64,000 nucleotides of DNA from an uncultured Lachnospiraceae bacterium (lineage in GTDB: Bacteria; Bacillota; Clostridia; Lachnospirales; Lachnospiraceae): assembly GCA_910577015.1 (NCBI GenBank), contig CAJTKU010000010.1, forward strand, positions 42,271 through 106,270, in the 5' to 3' direction. The translations under genes were made by a program, and so were the position numbers. This document shows positions 42,998 to 51,475 of this stretch, piece after piece; the first letter of the stretch is position 1, and every line of letters starts with the position of its first letter. The notes under the pieces were generated by a model, which saw nothing but the letters and a program-made list of their open reading frames with translations, had not been told where the DNA came from and did no database searches.

Positions 42998-44799
42998 TAT
43001 TTTGCTGCCAATTCCTCCAGATACATCCACCTGTCCATTTTTTCTTCCAGTTCTGTTTCCAGTTTTTCTTTCCGGTTTCCCAGTTCCTGTAGTTTTATAA
43101 AGTCACTTGCATTTTTTGAAATTTCCGTTTCCAGTTCCCCTATCTCTGTTTCCAGAGCGGCAATGTCCTCCTCTATGGTTTCATATTCTTTCATTTCCTT
43201 ATAAGAAAGCCGCGGTTTACGGGGCGTCTGCCGCTTATCGCTTTTTGCAGCCTTTTGTTCCCTGTTATCTGTCCGGTCCTTAGGGCATCCGGGCGCACCG
43301 CTTCCTTTCTGCTCTTCTTCCACCGACTTCCTGAGAAGATAATCGGAGTAACCTCCTTCATATTGCCGAATTTTACCCTCTTCTTCAAAGGCAAAAATAC
43401 GCCGCATGGTCCTGTCCAGAAAATAGCGGTCATGGGATACCGCCAGCACAATGCCCGGAAACGTGTCCAGATAGCTTTCCAGTATGGAAAGCGTCGCAAT
43501 GTCAAGGTCGTTTGTAGGCTCGTCCAGTATCAGCACGTTGGGAGCCTCCATCAGCACACGGCACAATAACAGCCTGCGTTTTTCTCCGCCGGAAAGCCTG
43601 TTTATCAGCCCATACTGGTCTTCCCCGGAAAAAAGAAATTTTTCCAGCAGCCGGGCAGCGGTGATTTTCCCTTCCGGCATTTCTACGATTTCCGCCGCTT
43701 CCCTGATATAGTCAATCACCCGATTTTCCCCGGGCAGTTCGCATTCCTGTACGTAATAACCGATTTTGATGGTACTGCCTGTTTCCACCGTTCCGTCATC
43801 CGGCGCGCACTGTCCGCTGATTATCTTCATCAGGGTAGTCTTGCCGCAGCCGTTTTTTCCCACAAACCCCACCCTGTCATTCTTCAGAAAGATATAGGAA
43901 AAATCCTTTATGAGAACTCTGTCCCCATAAACCTTCGCTATATGGGAAAGGGCAATGGTAGTGCGTCCCATTCTGGAAGCGACGGAAGAAAGTTCCACCT
44001 GTTGTTCCTCCACAGGCGCTTTCCTGTTTTTTAATTCTTCATACCTTTCAAGCCTCGCTTTTTGCTTGGTGGAGCGCGCCCTTGCCCCGCGCCGTACCCA
44101 TTCCAGTTCTGTTCTTAAAATGGACTGGCGTTTTCGCTCCGAAGCCAGTTCCATCTCCTCCCTCTGCATTTTCAGTTCCAAAAAACCGGAATAATTGGTC
44201 TCGTAAGAATAAATATGCCCCTGGTCAATCTCTGCAATCCTGGTGGCAACGCTGTCCAGAAAATAGCGGTCATGGGTAACCATAACCACTGAACCCCTGC
44301 GTCTTTTCAACGTATCCTCCAGCCAGTCCGCCATTTTTCCGTCCAAGTGGTTGGTCGGCTCATCCAAAACCAGGATATCCGATGGGGACAGCAGAACCTT
44401 TATCAGCGCCAGCCGTTTTTTTTGTCCGCCCGACAGATACCTGCACTTTTCGGAAAAATCCGTGATGCCAAGCTTTGTCATCATGGCTTTTGCCTCGCTT
44501 TCCCCTTCCCTGCCATCTCTTACGCCGTTTTTTTCAAGAACTGCCTCCAGAACGGTATCATCGTCTGCAAATACAGGATGCTGCGGCAAAAAACTTATCA
44601 CCATATGGGATGCGCGGACAATACTGCCCTCATCAGGCTCCTCCAGCCCCGCAATCATTTTCAGAAGCGTTGATTTGCCGGTTCCGTTCACACCGATAAT
44701 CCCGGCTTTTTCTCCTTCCTGCAGAAAAAAGGAAGCCTTGTCAAACAGCTTTCTTTCCCCGTATGCTTTTGTAATGCCATCCACCGTTAATATGTTCAT
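42997..44799 (-). CDS. ABC-F family ATPase
   Basis: 600 residues, two ATP-binding domains and no membrane part. Site 1: GVNGTGKST, LSGGQKKRLALIK, ILVLDEPTNHLD; site 2: GKNGCGKTT, LSGGEKRRLLLCR, VLILDEPTNDLD; a helical linker between them and a coiled-coil tail (YETIEEDIAALETEIGELETEISK). ABC-F proteins bind the ribosome, resolving stalls or protecting against antibiotics; this Uup/YdiF-like form is probably housekeeping. It starts directly after the MATE gene stop (44800). Confidence 0.94.
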   Translation of the reverse strand: MNILTVDGITKAYGERKLFDKASFFLQEGEKAGIIGVNGTGKSTLLKMIAGLEEPDEGSIVRASHMVISFLPQHPVFADDDTVLEAVLEKNGVRDGREGESEAKAMMTKLGITDFSEKCRYLSGGQKKRLALIKVLLSPSDILVLDEPTNHLDGKMADWLEDTLKRRRGSVVMVTHDRYFLDSVATRIAEIDQGHIYSYETNYSGFLELKMQREEMELASERKRQSILRTELEWVRRGARARSTKQKARLERYEELKNRKAPVEEQQVELSSVASRMGRTTIALSHIAKVYGDRVLIKDFSYIFLKNDRVGFVGKNGCGKTTLMKIISGQCAPDDGTVETGSTIKIGYYVQECELPGENRVIDYIREAAEIVEMPEGKITAARLLEKFLFSGEDQYGLINRLSGGEKRRLLLCRVLMEAPNVLILDEPTNDLDIATLSILESYLDTFPGIVLAVSHDRYFLDRTMRRIFAFEEEGKIRQYEGGYSDYLLRKSVEEEQKGSGAPGCPKDRTDNREQKAAKSDKRQTPRKPRLSYKEMKEYETIEEDIAALETEIGELETEISKNASDFIKLQELGNRKEKLETELEEKMDRWMYLEELAAK

Positions 44800-46155
44800 T
44801 TATTCTTCCCCAAACTGTAATTTTAACTTCTTATATACATGGAAAAACGCCGGGAGCAGAAACGCATCCGCAAACAGCCAGGCAATGGGACTGCCCAGAG
44901 CCGCAGCGGGGAATCCCCAAACCGGCACCAGCACAAGACCCACCAGCGCCCTTGCCACCATCTCCAGCACTCCAGCCAAAACGGCAAATGCCGGGAACCC
45001 GATTCCCTGTATCATGAACCGGACGATATTGACAAGCGCCAATAGAAAATAAAAAGCCGTATTAATCAAAAGGTACAACCGCACATTGTCTACTATCTGG
45101 TTCGCGGCGGCAGCATTTCCTTTTTCCATAAACAGCCTTCCAAGCGGCGCTCCGAAAAAATAGGCAATGACAAAAGCGATAACGGAATATACCGCTCCCA
45201 GCTTAATGCAGTCAAAAAGCCCTTCTTTAATCCGTTTTAGCTTCCGTGCTCCCACATTCTGTCCGCCGTATGACGCCATCGTCGAACCCATGGCTTCAAA
45301 AGGACACATCAGGAAACCGCCTATTTTAGCTGCAGCCGTCACAGAAGCCACCGCCGCGGACCCCAGTCCGTTTACAGCCGTCTGCAGGATGACGCTGCCG
45401 ATTGCCGTAATGGAATATTGAAGCCCCATGGGGATGCCCATTCCACACAGATTTCCCATCTTATGCATATCCGGTTTCCACTCTTCCTTTGAAATCCTGA
45501 GTATGGGAAATTTTTTCGTGATATAAACAAGACAGAGAATGCCGGACAATCCCTGGGAAATCACGGTTGCCCATGCCGCTCCTGCCACGCCCGTTTTAAA
45601 ATACAAAATAAAGAGTAAATCCAATCCAATGTTAACCAGGGAGGAAAACACCAGAAAAATAACCGGCGTCCTGCTGTCTCCCAGCGCCCGGATAATGCCT
45701 GACAGGATATTATACAAAAACACAGTGGGGATACCGATAAATATCACCAGGATATATGCATAAGCGTACTCCAAGATATCCTCCGGCGTATCCATTAAAA
45801 GAAGGATATTCCTGCAGAAAAGCACTGTTACCAGGGTCATTGCCACTGAAAATGCAATACCCAGCCAGACACAGTTCGCCACATATCTCCTCAGACCCTC
45901 TTCATCCCCGGCCCCGAACTTCTGGGCAACAGGAATGGAAAAGCCTACGCAGACTCCCATACAAAAACCAATTACCAGAAAATTGACAGAGCCGGTAGAA
46001 CCCACGCCGGCAAGAGATTCCATCCCAAGAATCCTGCCCACTATCAAGGTGTCCACCAGATTGTAAAACTGCTGGAACAGATAACCAAGCAGCATGGGAA
46101 TGGCAAATCCCAATATCAGCTTCATCGGTTTTCCCTGCGTCATGTCCTTCGTCAT
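44800..46155 (-). CDS. MATE family efflux transporter
   Basis: 451 residues, 12 membrane segments, two homologous halves. N-terminal TQGKPMKLILGFAIPMLLGYLFQQFYNLVDTLIVGRILG and a second-half ITAIGSVILQTAVNGLGSAAVASVTAAAKI are typical of clostridial MATE exporters (Na+ or H+ antiport of cations or drugs). Its ATG overlaps the cysK stop by 4 nt and its stop touches the ABC-F start, so the three form one operon. Confidence 0.94.
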   Translation of the reverse strand: MTKDMTQGKPMKLILGFAIPMLLGYLFQQFYNLVDTLIVGRILGMESLAGVGSTGSVNFLVIGFCMGVCVGFSIPVAQKFGAGDEEGLRRYVANCVWLGIAFSVAMTLVTVLFCRNILLLMDTPEDILEYAYAYILVIFIGIPTVFLYNILSGIIRALGDSRTPVIFLVFSSLVNIGLDLLFILYFKTGVAGAAWATVISQGLSGILCLVYITKKFPILRISKEEWKPDMHKMGNLCGMGIPMGLQYSITAIGSVILQTAVNGLGSAAVASVTAAAKIGGFLMCPFEAMGSTMASYGGQNVGARKLKRIKEGLFDCIKLGAVYSVIAFVIAYFFGAPLGRLFMEKGNAAAANQIVDNVRLYLLINTAFYFLLALVNIVRFMIQGIGFPAFAVLAGVLEMVARALVGLVLVPVWGFPAAALGSPIAWLFADAFLLPAFFHVYKKLKLQFGEE

Positions 46156-47102
46156 AGCTGCGTTTCCCCCTCCGAAAAAAGAGGCGTGGACAGATAGCGG
46201 TCCCCCGAATCGGGCAAAAGCGCCACTATGGTCTTTCCCGCATTTTCCGGCCTCTTTGCCAAAAGGGCTGCCGCATGAAGCGCTGCCCCTGATGTAATAC
46301 CTACTAAAATTCCTTCAGTCCTTGCAACGGCGCGTCCTGCCTCAAAAGCTTCTTCATCTTTTACTTTGATAATCTCATCATAAATTTCCGTATTCAGCGC
46401 TCCGGGCACAAATCCCGCCCCGATTCCCTGAAGCTTGTGGGGGCCGGGTTCTCCTCCCGACAGTACCGGCGAGCCGTCAGGCTCCACCGCCACCACCCTG
46501 ACGGATGGATTTTTCGCTTTCAGGTATCTTCCCACGCCGGAAATCGTCCCTCCCGTTCCGACACCGGCCACAAAAATATCCACCCTGCCCTCAGTATCTT
46601 CCCAGATTTCGGGCGCCGTAGTCTTTTCATGCGCTTCAGGATTGTATGGATTTTCAAACTGCCCCATGATAACGGAGCCTTCGATTTCCCTGTGCAGTTC
46701 TTCTGCCTTTTTAATCGCTCCCTTCATGCCCAGCTTTCCCTCTGTCAAAACCAGTTTTGCACCGTATGCCTTTAACAGATTTCGCCTTTCCATGCTCATG
46801 GTATCGGGCAGGGTCAAAATCGTCCTATACCCTTTCGCCGCCGCCACGCTGGCAAGACCGATTCCTGTATTGCCGCTTGTCGGCTCTATGATAGTGGCGC
46901 CCGGTTTTAAAACTCCTTCTTCCTCCGCACGTTCAACCATATTGAAAGCAACCCTGTCTTTCACGCTTCCCGCCGGATTCAGGTATTCCAGCTTTGCCAG
47001 AATTACCGCGTCCTTTACCCCCGCCTTCTCCATATACCGGCTTACCTTCAAAAGGGGCGTATTTCCAATTAACTGTGTTGCACTTTCCACTATCCCTGCC
47101 AT
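46152..47102 (-). CDS. cysK: Cysteine synthase (O-acetylserine sulfhydrylase)
   Basis: 316 residues from the ATG at 47102 (GGGAG upstream; a GTG at 47129 is an alternative). PLP lysine in NPAGSVKDRVAFNM, substrate loop EPTSGNTGIGLA, phosphate loop GVGTGGTISGVGRYLK. Makes cysteine from O-acetylserine and sulfide. First gene of cysK-MATE-ABC-F. A promoter with two inverted repeats lies upstream, suggesting sulfur-dependent control. Confidence 0.95.
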   Translation of the reverse strand: MAGIVESATQLIGNTPLLKVSRYMEKAGVKDAVILAKLEYLNPAGSVKDRVAFNMVERAEEEGVLKPGATIIEPTSGNTGIGLASVAAAKGYRTILTLPDTMSMERRNLLKAYGAKLVLTEGKLGMKGAIKKAEELHREIEGSVIMGQFENPYNPEAHEKTTAPEIWEDTEGRVDIFVAGVGTGGTISGVGRYLKAKNPSVRVVAVEPDGSPVLSGGEPGPHKLQGIGAGFVPGALNTEIYDEIIKVKDEEAFEAGRAVARTEGILVGITSGAALHAAALLAKRPENAGKTIVALLPDSGDRYLSTPLFSEGETQL

Positions 47103-47139
47103 ATTTTCTCCCATCTGAAGCATATTCACGTCCGCTTCA

Positions 47140-47221
47140 TATTCCTACTTATTTAATAGGATAATTTTAATAAAAATCTTACACCCATTCCCACTAAATG
47201 TCAACTTTATTTAGGTTGACG
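47140..47221 (-). promoter_or_regulatory. cysK promoter with two dyad sites
   Basis: Minus-strand TTGACA (47204-47199), 17-bp spacer, TAAGAT (47181-47176). The -35 lies in GTCAAC-N9-GTTGAC (about 47220-47200), and downstream of the -10 is TCCTA-N9-TAGGA (about 47160-47142). Rrf2/CymR-type repressors of cysteine genes bind such inverted repeats, but the regulator is a guess. Confidence 0.55.
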
Positions 47222-47262
47222 CGTCATCATTGTGCCGACACTTCTATGCAGGAAAACCTTTT

Positions 47263-47291
47263 TTGACAATGCCGTACTTTTCCAGTAATAT
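47263..47291 (+). promoter_or_regulatory. aroA promoter
   Basis: TTGACA (47263-47268), 17-bp spacer, TAATAT (47286-47291), 46 bp before the aroA ATG. Confidence 0.7.
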
Positions 47292-47337
47292 ATGTAGCAT
47301 AAACACCCAATCCCTCCCCTGAAGAAAGGATACTGCC

Positions 47338-48648
47338 ATGATTAACACCAGCACCTACGAGGTTCCCTGCCTTTTTGGCAAAACCTTTTTCCAAAAAGAT
47401 ATTTCGGTTTCCGTTCCCGGCTCCAAAAGTATAACCAACCGCGCCCTTTTGCTTGCCATGCTTGCCGAAGGCAGAAGCACATTGGAGGGCGCGCTTTTTT
47501 CCGATGACTCCAGGCACTTTTTAAGCTGTCTGGATGCACTGGGATTTGAAACCTTTTCCGATGAGGAAAACTGCCGGATGGAGGTCCTTGGCCTTGACGG
47601 CAGAATCCCTTTAAACGAAGCTTCCCTGTATGTGGGCAGCGCAGGCACTGCCGCACGGTTTTTGACGGCATGTCTGGGAGTGCAAAACGGTACGTTCCAC
47701 ATGGACGCTTCCGGGCAGATGCGAAAAAGGCCCATGGCTCCCCTGTTAGCTTCCCTGCAGGAACTGGGATGCGGGATAACTTACGAGGGTAAAGAAGGCT
47801 GCTTTCCTTTTACATTAAATGGACACGGCTTTGGGAAAAACAAAATTTCCATTGATATAGATTCCAGCAGCCAGTTTTTAAGCGCGCTGTTAATTGCCGC
47901 CGGCATGGCTCCGTCAGATTTTACCATACATGTGCAGGGAAGCCACGGCATGGCTTACATTGAGATGACAAGAAAAATGATGCGGCAGTTTGGCGTTTCT
48001 TCCACGAAAATGCCGGATGGCTCTTTTGTCGTTCCCGCCGGACAGCATTACCGCGCCCTGTCCTACCGGGTGGAGCCGGATGTTTCCGCCGCATGTTATT
48101 TTTATGCGATGGCCGCCCTGTTAGGCATTTCCGTCACGGTAAAAGGCGTGCGGGAAGACTCCCTGCAGGGAGATGTCCTGTTTTTGCGTGTTCTGGAAAA
48201 AATGGGCTGTTTTGTCTCCAAAAACAAAGACGGGCTGTGTCTTTGCGGTCCGAAGAACCAAAGCTTAAAAGGAATTACCGTTGATATGTCCGCCTGTTCG
48301 GACCAGGCAATAACCCTTTGCGCCATTGCGCCTTTTGCCGACGGACCGACTACCATCACAGGCATCGGGCATATCCGCCATCAGGAAAGCGACCGCATCG
48401 GCGCCATGGTAAAAAACCTCGGGGCCATGGGCATTTCCTGTAAGGAACATAACGACGGGCTGACCATATATCCGGGTGCGCCGAAGCCCACGCATATTGA
48501 AACCTTTGACGACCACCGGCTTGCCATGGGCTTTTCCCTGACCGGACTGCGTGCGCCGGGAATCGTCATCAATAACCCTGCCTGCTGCAGGAAAACCTTT
48601 GAAAATTATTTTGAGGTATTGGAAGAAGCCATCCGTCAGATAGTCTAA
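47338..48648 (+). CDS. aroA: 3-phosphoshikimate 1-carboxyvinyltransferase (EPSP synthase)
   Basis: 436 residues. Joins shikimate 3-phosphate and PEP in aromatic amino acid synthesis. SVPGSKSITNRALLLAMLAEG, VGSAGTAARFLTACL, MRKRPMAPLLASLQELG, DSSSQFLSALLIA, IRHQESDRIGAM and TFDDHRLAMGFSL are the expected segments. The shikimate pathway genes are not clustered with it here. Own promoter at 47263; GAAAGGA before the ATG. Confidence 0.97.
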   Translation: MINTSTYEVPCLFGKTFFQKDISVSVPGSKSITNRALLLAMLAEGRSTLEGALFSDDSRHFLSCLDALGFETFSDEENCRMEVLGLDGRIPLNEASLYVGSAGTAARFLTACLGVQNGTFHMDASGQMRKRPMAPLLASLQELGCGITYEGKEGCFPFTLNGHGFGKNKISIDIDSSSQFLSALLIAAGMAPSDFTIHVQGSHGMAYIEMTRKMMRQFGVSSTKMPDGSFVVPAGQHYRALSYRVEPDVSAACYFYAMAALLGISVTVKGVREDSLQGDVLFLRVLEKMGCFVSKNKDGLCLCGPKNQSLKGITVDMSACSDQAITLCAIAPFADGPTTITGIGHIRHQESDRIGAMVKNLGAMGISCKEHNDGLTIYPGAPKPTHIETFDDHRLAMGFSLTGLRAPGIVINNPACCRKTFENYFEVLEEAIRQIV

Positions 48649-48730
48649 TCAGATGTATCATCGAAGTCATAAATAAGAAGGAATTTCAACCGTGAGTCTG
48701 ACAAAAAAGATTCACAGAAATGAGGACAAA

Positions 48731-49663
48731 ATGGAAAACCGGATTACCATCCGCAAAGCAGTCACAAAAACCGATACTGCTGCCTTTTGGGAGCAGCTTC
48801 ATGTCTATTTTAAACGGGATATCTTTCCCGACCCCCATGACGAAGACAGGCAATACTTTCTTAACGACGCAGAATACCGTGCAGATATCCAAAAAATTCA
48901 TGACAGGCCTAAAAACCGGTGCCATTACCTTTTCTTTTGCCGTAACGGACAAGACATCGGCTTTGCCCTGCCCGTAATTTACAACACGGAAGACTGCAAG
49001 TGCTTTATCATGGAGTTTTGCGTTTATCCAAAGTTCCGTGGTAACGGCACTGGAAAAGACTGTGCCTTTGCGCTTCTTGACTGGGCAGGGCAAAACGGCG
49101 CGCTTTATGCCGAATTGAATTACGGCGGCGACAAAAGGCGGCTTCACTTCTGGAAAGACATCGGCTTTACGGAAAACGGCGTTGATGAATGGGGAGAACC
49201 TCTGATGATTCTGCCGCCGACAGACACTGCACCTGTCACCGTAGAAATTCTCTCTGATGCAGAAGACTGGCAGCTCCGAAAACTGGAGAATGGTTTTCTG
49301 AAAGAGATTGGCGAACAGGCGCTATCCGAAGAACGGCAGGCGCTGCTTTCACGAGCAATCCTGAACAAGAAAATCGTTTTCTTCGTGGCCCGCAGAAACG
49401 GCCGTGCCATAGGAATGTGCAGTGTGGCAAGATGTTTTTCCACCTTTGCCTGCGGCGACACCTGCGTGTTTGATGATTTCTATATTGAGCCTGTGTTTCG
49501 CAAAAAGGGAATCGCCAAAATGCTGGCGCAGGCGGCCCAAAATTGGTGCAGGGAAGAAGGCATTGCAAGCCTGACCGTCTGCTGCGCCCCCTGTGATGAG
49601 GAAATGTATCAGGCGCTTGGCTTTGATACACGCTTAGGCGCTACATTTGCACATCTGGGCTAA
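48731..49663 (+). CDS. Tandem GNAT acetyltransferase
   Basis: 310 residues from the ATG at 48731 (GAGG 5 nt upstream; a GTG at 48692 is possible). Two GNAT folds: the first with CVYPKFRGNGTGKDCAFALLDWA then FWKDIGFTENG; the second with DFYIEPVFRKKGIAKMLAQAAQNW then MYQALGFD. Both contain the acetyl-CoA pyrophosphate loop (R-x-x-G-x-G/A). The acceptor is unknown. It may be read from aroA, 82 nt upstream. Confidence 0.88.
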   Translation: MENRITIRKAVTKTDTAAFWEQLHVYFKRDIFPDPHDEDRQYFLNDAEYRADIQKIHDRPKNRCHYLFFCRNGQDIGFALPVIYNTEDCKCFIMEFCVYPKFRGNGTGKDCAFALLDWAGQNGALYAELNYGGDKRRLHFWKDIGFTENGVDEWGEPLMILPPTDTAPVTVEILSDAEDWQLRKLENGFLKEIGEQALSEERQALLSRAILNKKIVFFVARRNGRAIGMCSVARCFSTFACGDTCVFDDFYIEPVFRKKGIAKMLAQAAQNWCREEGIASLTVCCAPCDEEMYQALGFDTRLGATFAHLG

Positions 49664-49672
49664 TTGAAGAAA

Positions 49673-49698
49673 AGGGCGTCACAAAACGTGACGCCCCT
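49673..49698. terminator. Bidirectional terminator
   Basis: GGGCGTCAC-AAAA-CGTGACGCCC with A/T runs on both sides (AAAA before, TTTT after), between the convergent acetyltransferase and carbamate kinase genes. Confidence 0.88.
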
Positions 49699-49715
49699 TT
49701 TACATCTTTTGCAAA

Positions 49716-50651
49716 TTATACAGTAATCAAGGTGCCAGCCTTTCCCCTGACGGCATCCTTTACCTTTTGCAGTGAGGTAATGAGTACGCTGCCCTCCGGC
49801 ACTTTCTCCAGATATGCTATGGCGGCTTCGATTTTGGGAAGCATGGTGCCTTCTTCAAACTGGCCCTCTCCCATGTAAGCCTTCGCCTCTTCCACGCTCA
49901 TGCGCTCAATAGGCTGCTGGTCCTCTTTCCCGAAATTCCTGTAGACATTATCCACGGAAGTCAGGATTATCAGGCAGTCTGCTTTTAAGTCGGATGCCAG
50001 CCTGCCTGCTATACAGTCTTTTTCAATCACGGCGGACGCCCCCTTGAGGGCATGCTGCTGCTCGATAACGGGGATGCCTCCCCCTCCGCAGGCGATGACC
50101 ACCTGGTCCGCATCTGCCAATGTCTTGATGCTTTCTATTTCCACAATATCAATCGGTTTGGGAGCCGCAACCACGCGGCGGTAACCCTTGCCCGGAACTT
50201 CTATCACATAATTGCCTTTTTTTACCTCGGTGTCCGCATCTTCTTTGGACATATACCTGCCGATTTTTTTGGTCGGCTCATAAAATGCTTCATCATACGG
50301 GTCCACCGTCACCTGCGTCAGAATCGTACTGACAGGCTTGCTGATGCCGCGGCTAAGCAGTTCGGCACGCAGGGAATTTTGAATATCGTAACCTACATAG
50401 CCCTGGCTCATGGCAGAACATACGCACATGGGAGCCGGCGTATAATCAATATAGACGCGGCGCAGCTGCGTCATGGCCTTGTGAATCATGCTGACCTGCG
50501 GTCCGTTGCTGTGCGTAATGGTCAGCTGGTAATCCTCCTCCACCAAATCTGCCAGCGCTTTTGCCGTCACCTTCACTGCATCCCACTGTTCCAGGGTCGT
50601 ATACCCCAGCGCGTCATGTCCTAAAGAAACCACTGCTTTTTTCCTGCTCAT
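49716..50651 (-). CDS. arcC: Carbamate kinase homologue
   Basis: 311 residues of the amino acid kinase fold. Catalyses ATP formation from carbamoyl phosphate in classical members. Family segments: THSNGPQVS, PAPMCVCSAMSQGYVGYDIQ, ACGGGGIPVIE, EKDCIAGRLASDLKADCLIILTSVDNVYRNFG, GTMLPKIEAAIAYLE. The N-terminal loop reads VVSLGHDALG where classical enzymes have ALGGNAL, so it may be a paralogue with changed properties. No arginine deiminase genes are nearby. Single-gene unit. Confidence 0.88.
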   Translation of the reverse strand: MSRKKAVVSLGHDALGYTTLEQWDAVKVTAKALADLVEEDYQLTITHSNGPQVSMIHKAMTQLRRVYIDYTPAPMCVCSAMSQGYVGYDIQNSLRAELLSRGISKPVSTILTQVTVDPYDEAFYEPTKKIGRYMSKEDADTEVKKGNYVIEVPGKGYRRVVAAPKPIDIVEIESIKTLADADQVVIACGGGGIPVIEQQHALKGASAVIEKDCIAGRLASDLKADCLIILTSVDNVYRNFGKEDQQPIERMSVEEAKAYMGEGQFEEGTMLPKIEAAIAYLEKVPEGSVLITSLQKVKDAVRGKAGTLITV

Positions 50652-50746
50652 AAGGCTACCTCTCTTGCTATCGTTTTTAACCGGCGATGTAATGCCGGAG
50701 CGTGCATTTTATGTCCATCAGTATACCATTTTCAGGAATATTTGTA

Positions 50747-50776
50747 TAGACATTCCACATATAAATTTGCTATAAT
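50747..50776 (+). promoter_or_regulatory. Promoter of the membrane protein at 50822
   Basis: TAGACA (50747-50752), 18-bp spacer, TATAAT (50771-50776), about 45 bp before the start codon and followed by an AGGAGG site. Confidence 0.7.
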
Positions 50777-50821
50777 GTATTTATAAAAATTATATAAACT
50801 ACATATTAGGAGGAAATTTAA

Positions 50822-51385
50822 ATGGAAAAATTCACTAATGCAGGTCCCGGCCTGCGCAAGATGTTTATCGCTGCAGTTGGTACTATCATTTGTTCCGTAC
50901 TCGCCATTATTCCGGTTATCAACATCGTTGCCGGTATCGGTTCAATCGTATTCGGCGTATTAAGCATGATTGGACTGTTTCAGGCAGGAAAAGACATTCA
51001 GGGCTGCATGATGGCATTTTACATCACCATCGCAAACATCGTTCTCTCCATTATCAGAACATTTGCCGGCATAGGCATCTTAGCCACCATTCTCGCTATT
51101 TGCTCAACCGTACTTGCCCTGCTGGTAACATACTTTGTATGCACCTCCGTATCGGAAGCCATGAATCAGGTCGGCGCTGCCGCTGTGGCACAGAAAGGAC
51201 ATACCGTATGGCTGATTAACCTTGTATGCAGCATCGTTTCTGTTGTCATCACCCTTCTTGCACTGATTCCGATTATCAACATTATTGCTGCTTTTGCAAG
51301 CATTATCGTAGCGATTGCTTCGCTGGTTGGAACCATCCTTTACATGCTGTTCTTGAACGACAGCGCAAAGACTTTAGGCGCATAA
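50822..51385 (+). CDS. Multi-pass membrane protein with internal repeat, unknown function
   Basis: 187 residues, 4-5 membrane segments. The first half (IIPVINIVAGIGSIVFGVLSMIGLF) and the end (LIPIINIIAAFASIIVAIASLVGTI) are alike, suggesting duplication of a two-helix unit. No named family is evident. Strong promoter, AGGAGG ribosome site and a good terminator make it a well-defined single-gene unit, probably well expressed. Confidence 0.8.
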   Translation: MEKFTNAGPGLRKMFIAAVGTIICSVLAIIPVINIVAGIGSIVFGVLSMIGLFQAGKDIQGCMMAFYITIANIVLSIIRTFAGIGILATILAICSTVLALLVTYFVCTSVSEAMNQVGAAAVAQKGHTVWLINLVCSIVSVVITLLALIPIINIIAAFASIIVAIASLVGTILYMLFLNDSAKTLGA

Positions 51386-51400
51386 TTAGCGTAAATTGAA

Positions 51401-51446
51401 AGAGCCGCTGCTTTTATTCAGTCATAAAAGCAACGGTTCTTTTTTT
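51401..51446 (+). terminator. Intrinsic terminator
   Basis: AGAGCCGCTGCTTTTAT (51401-51417) pairs with ATAAAAGCAACGGTTCT (51424-51440) allowing a G.U and one mismatch, followed by seven T. Confidence 0.88.
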
Positions 51447-51475
51447 ACTCACATACAAGGCTTTGAATGGCTTTT

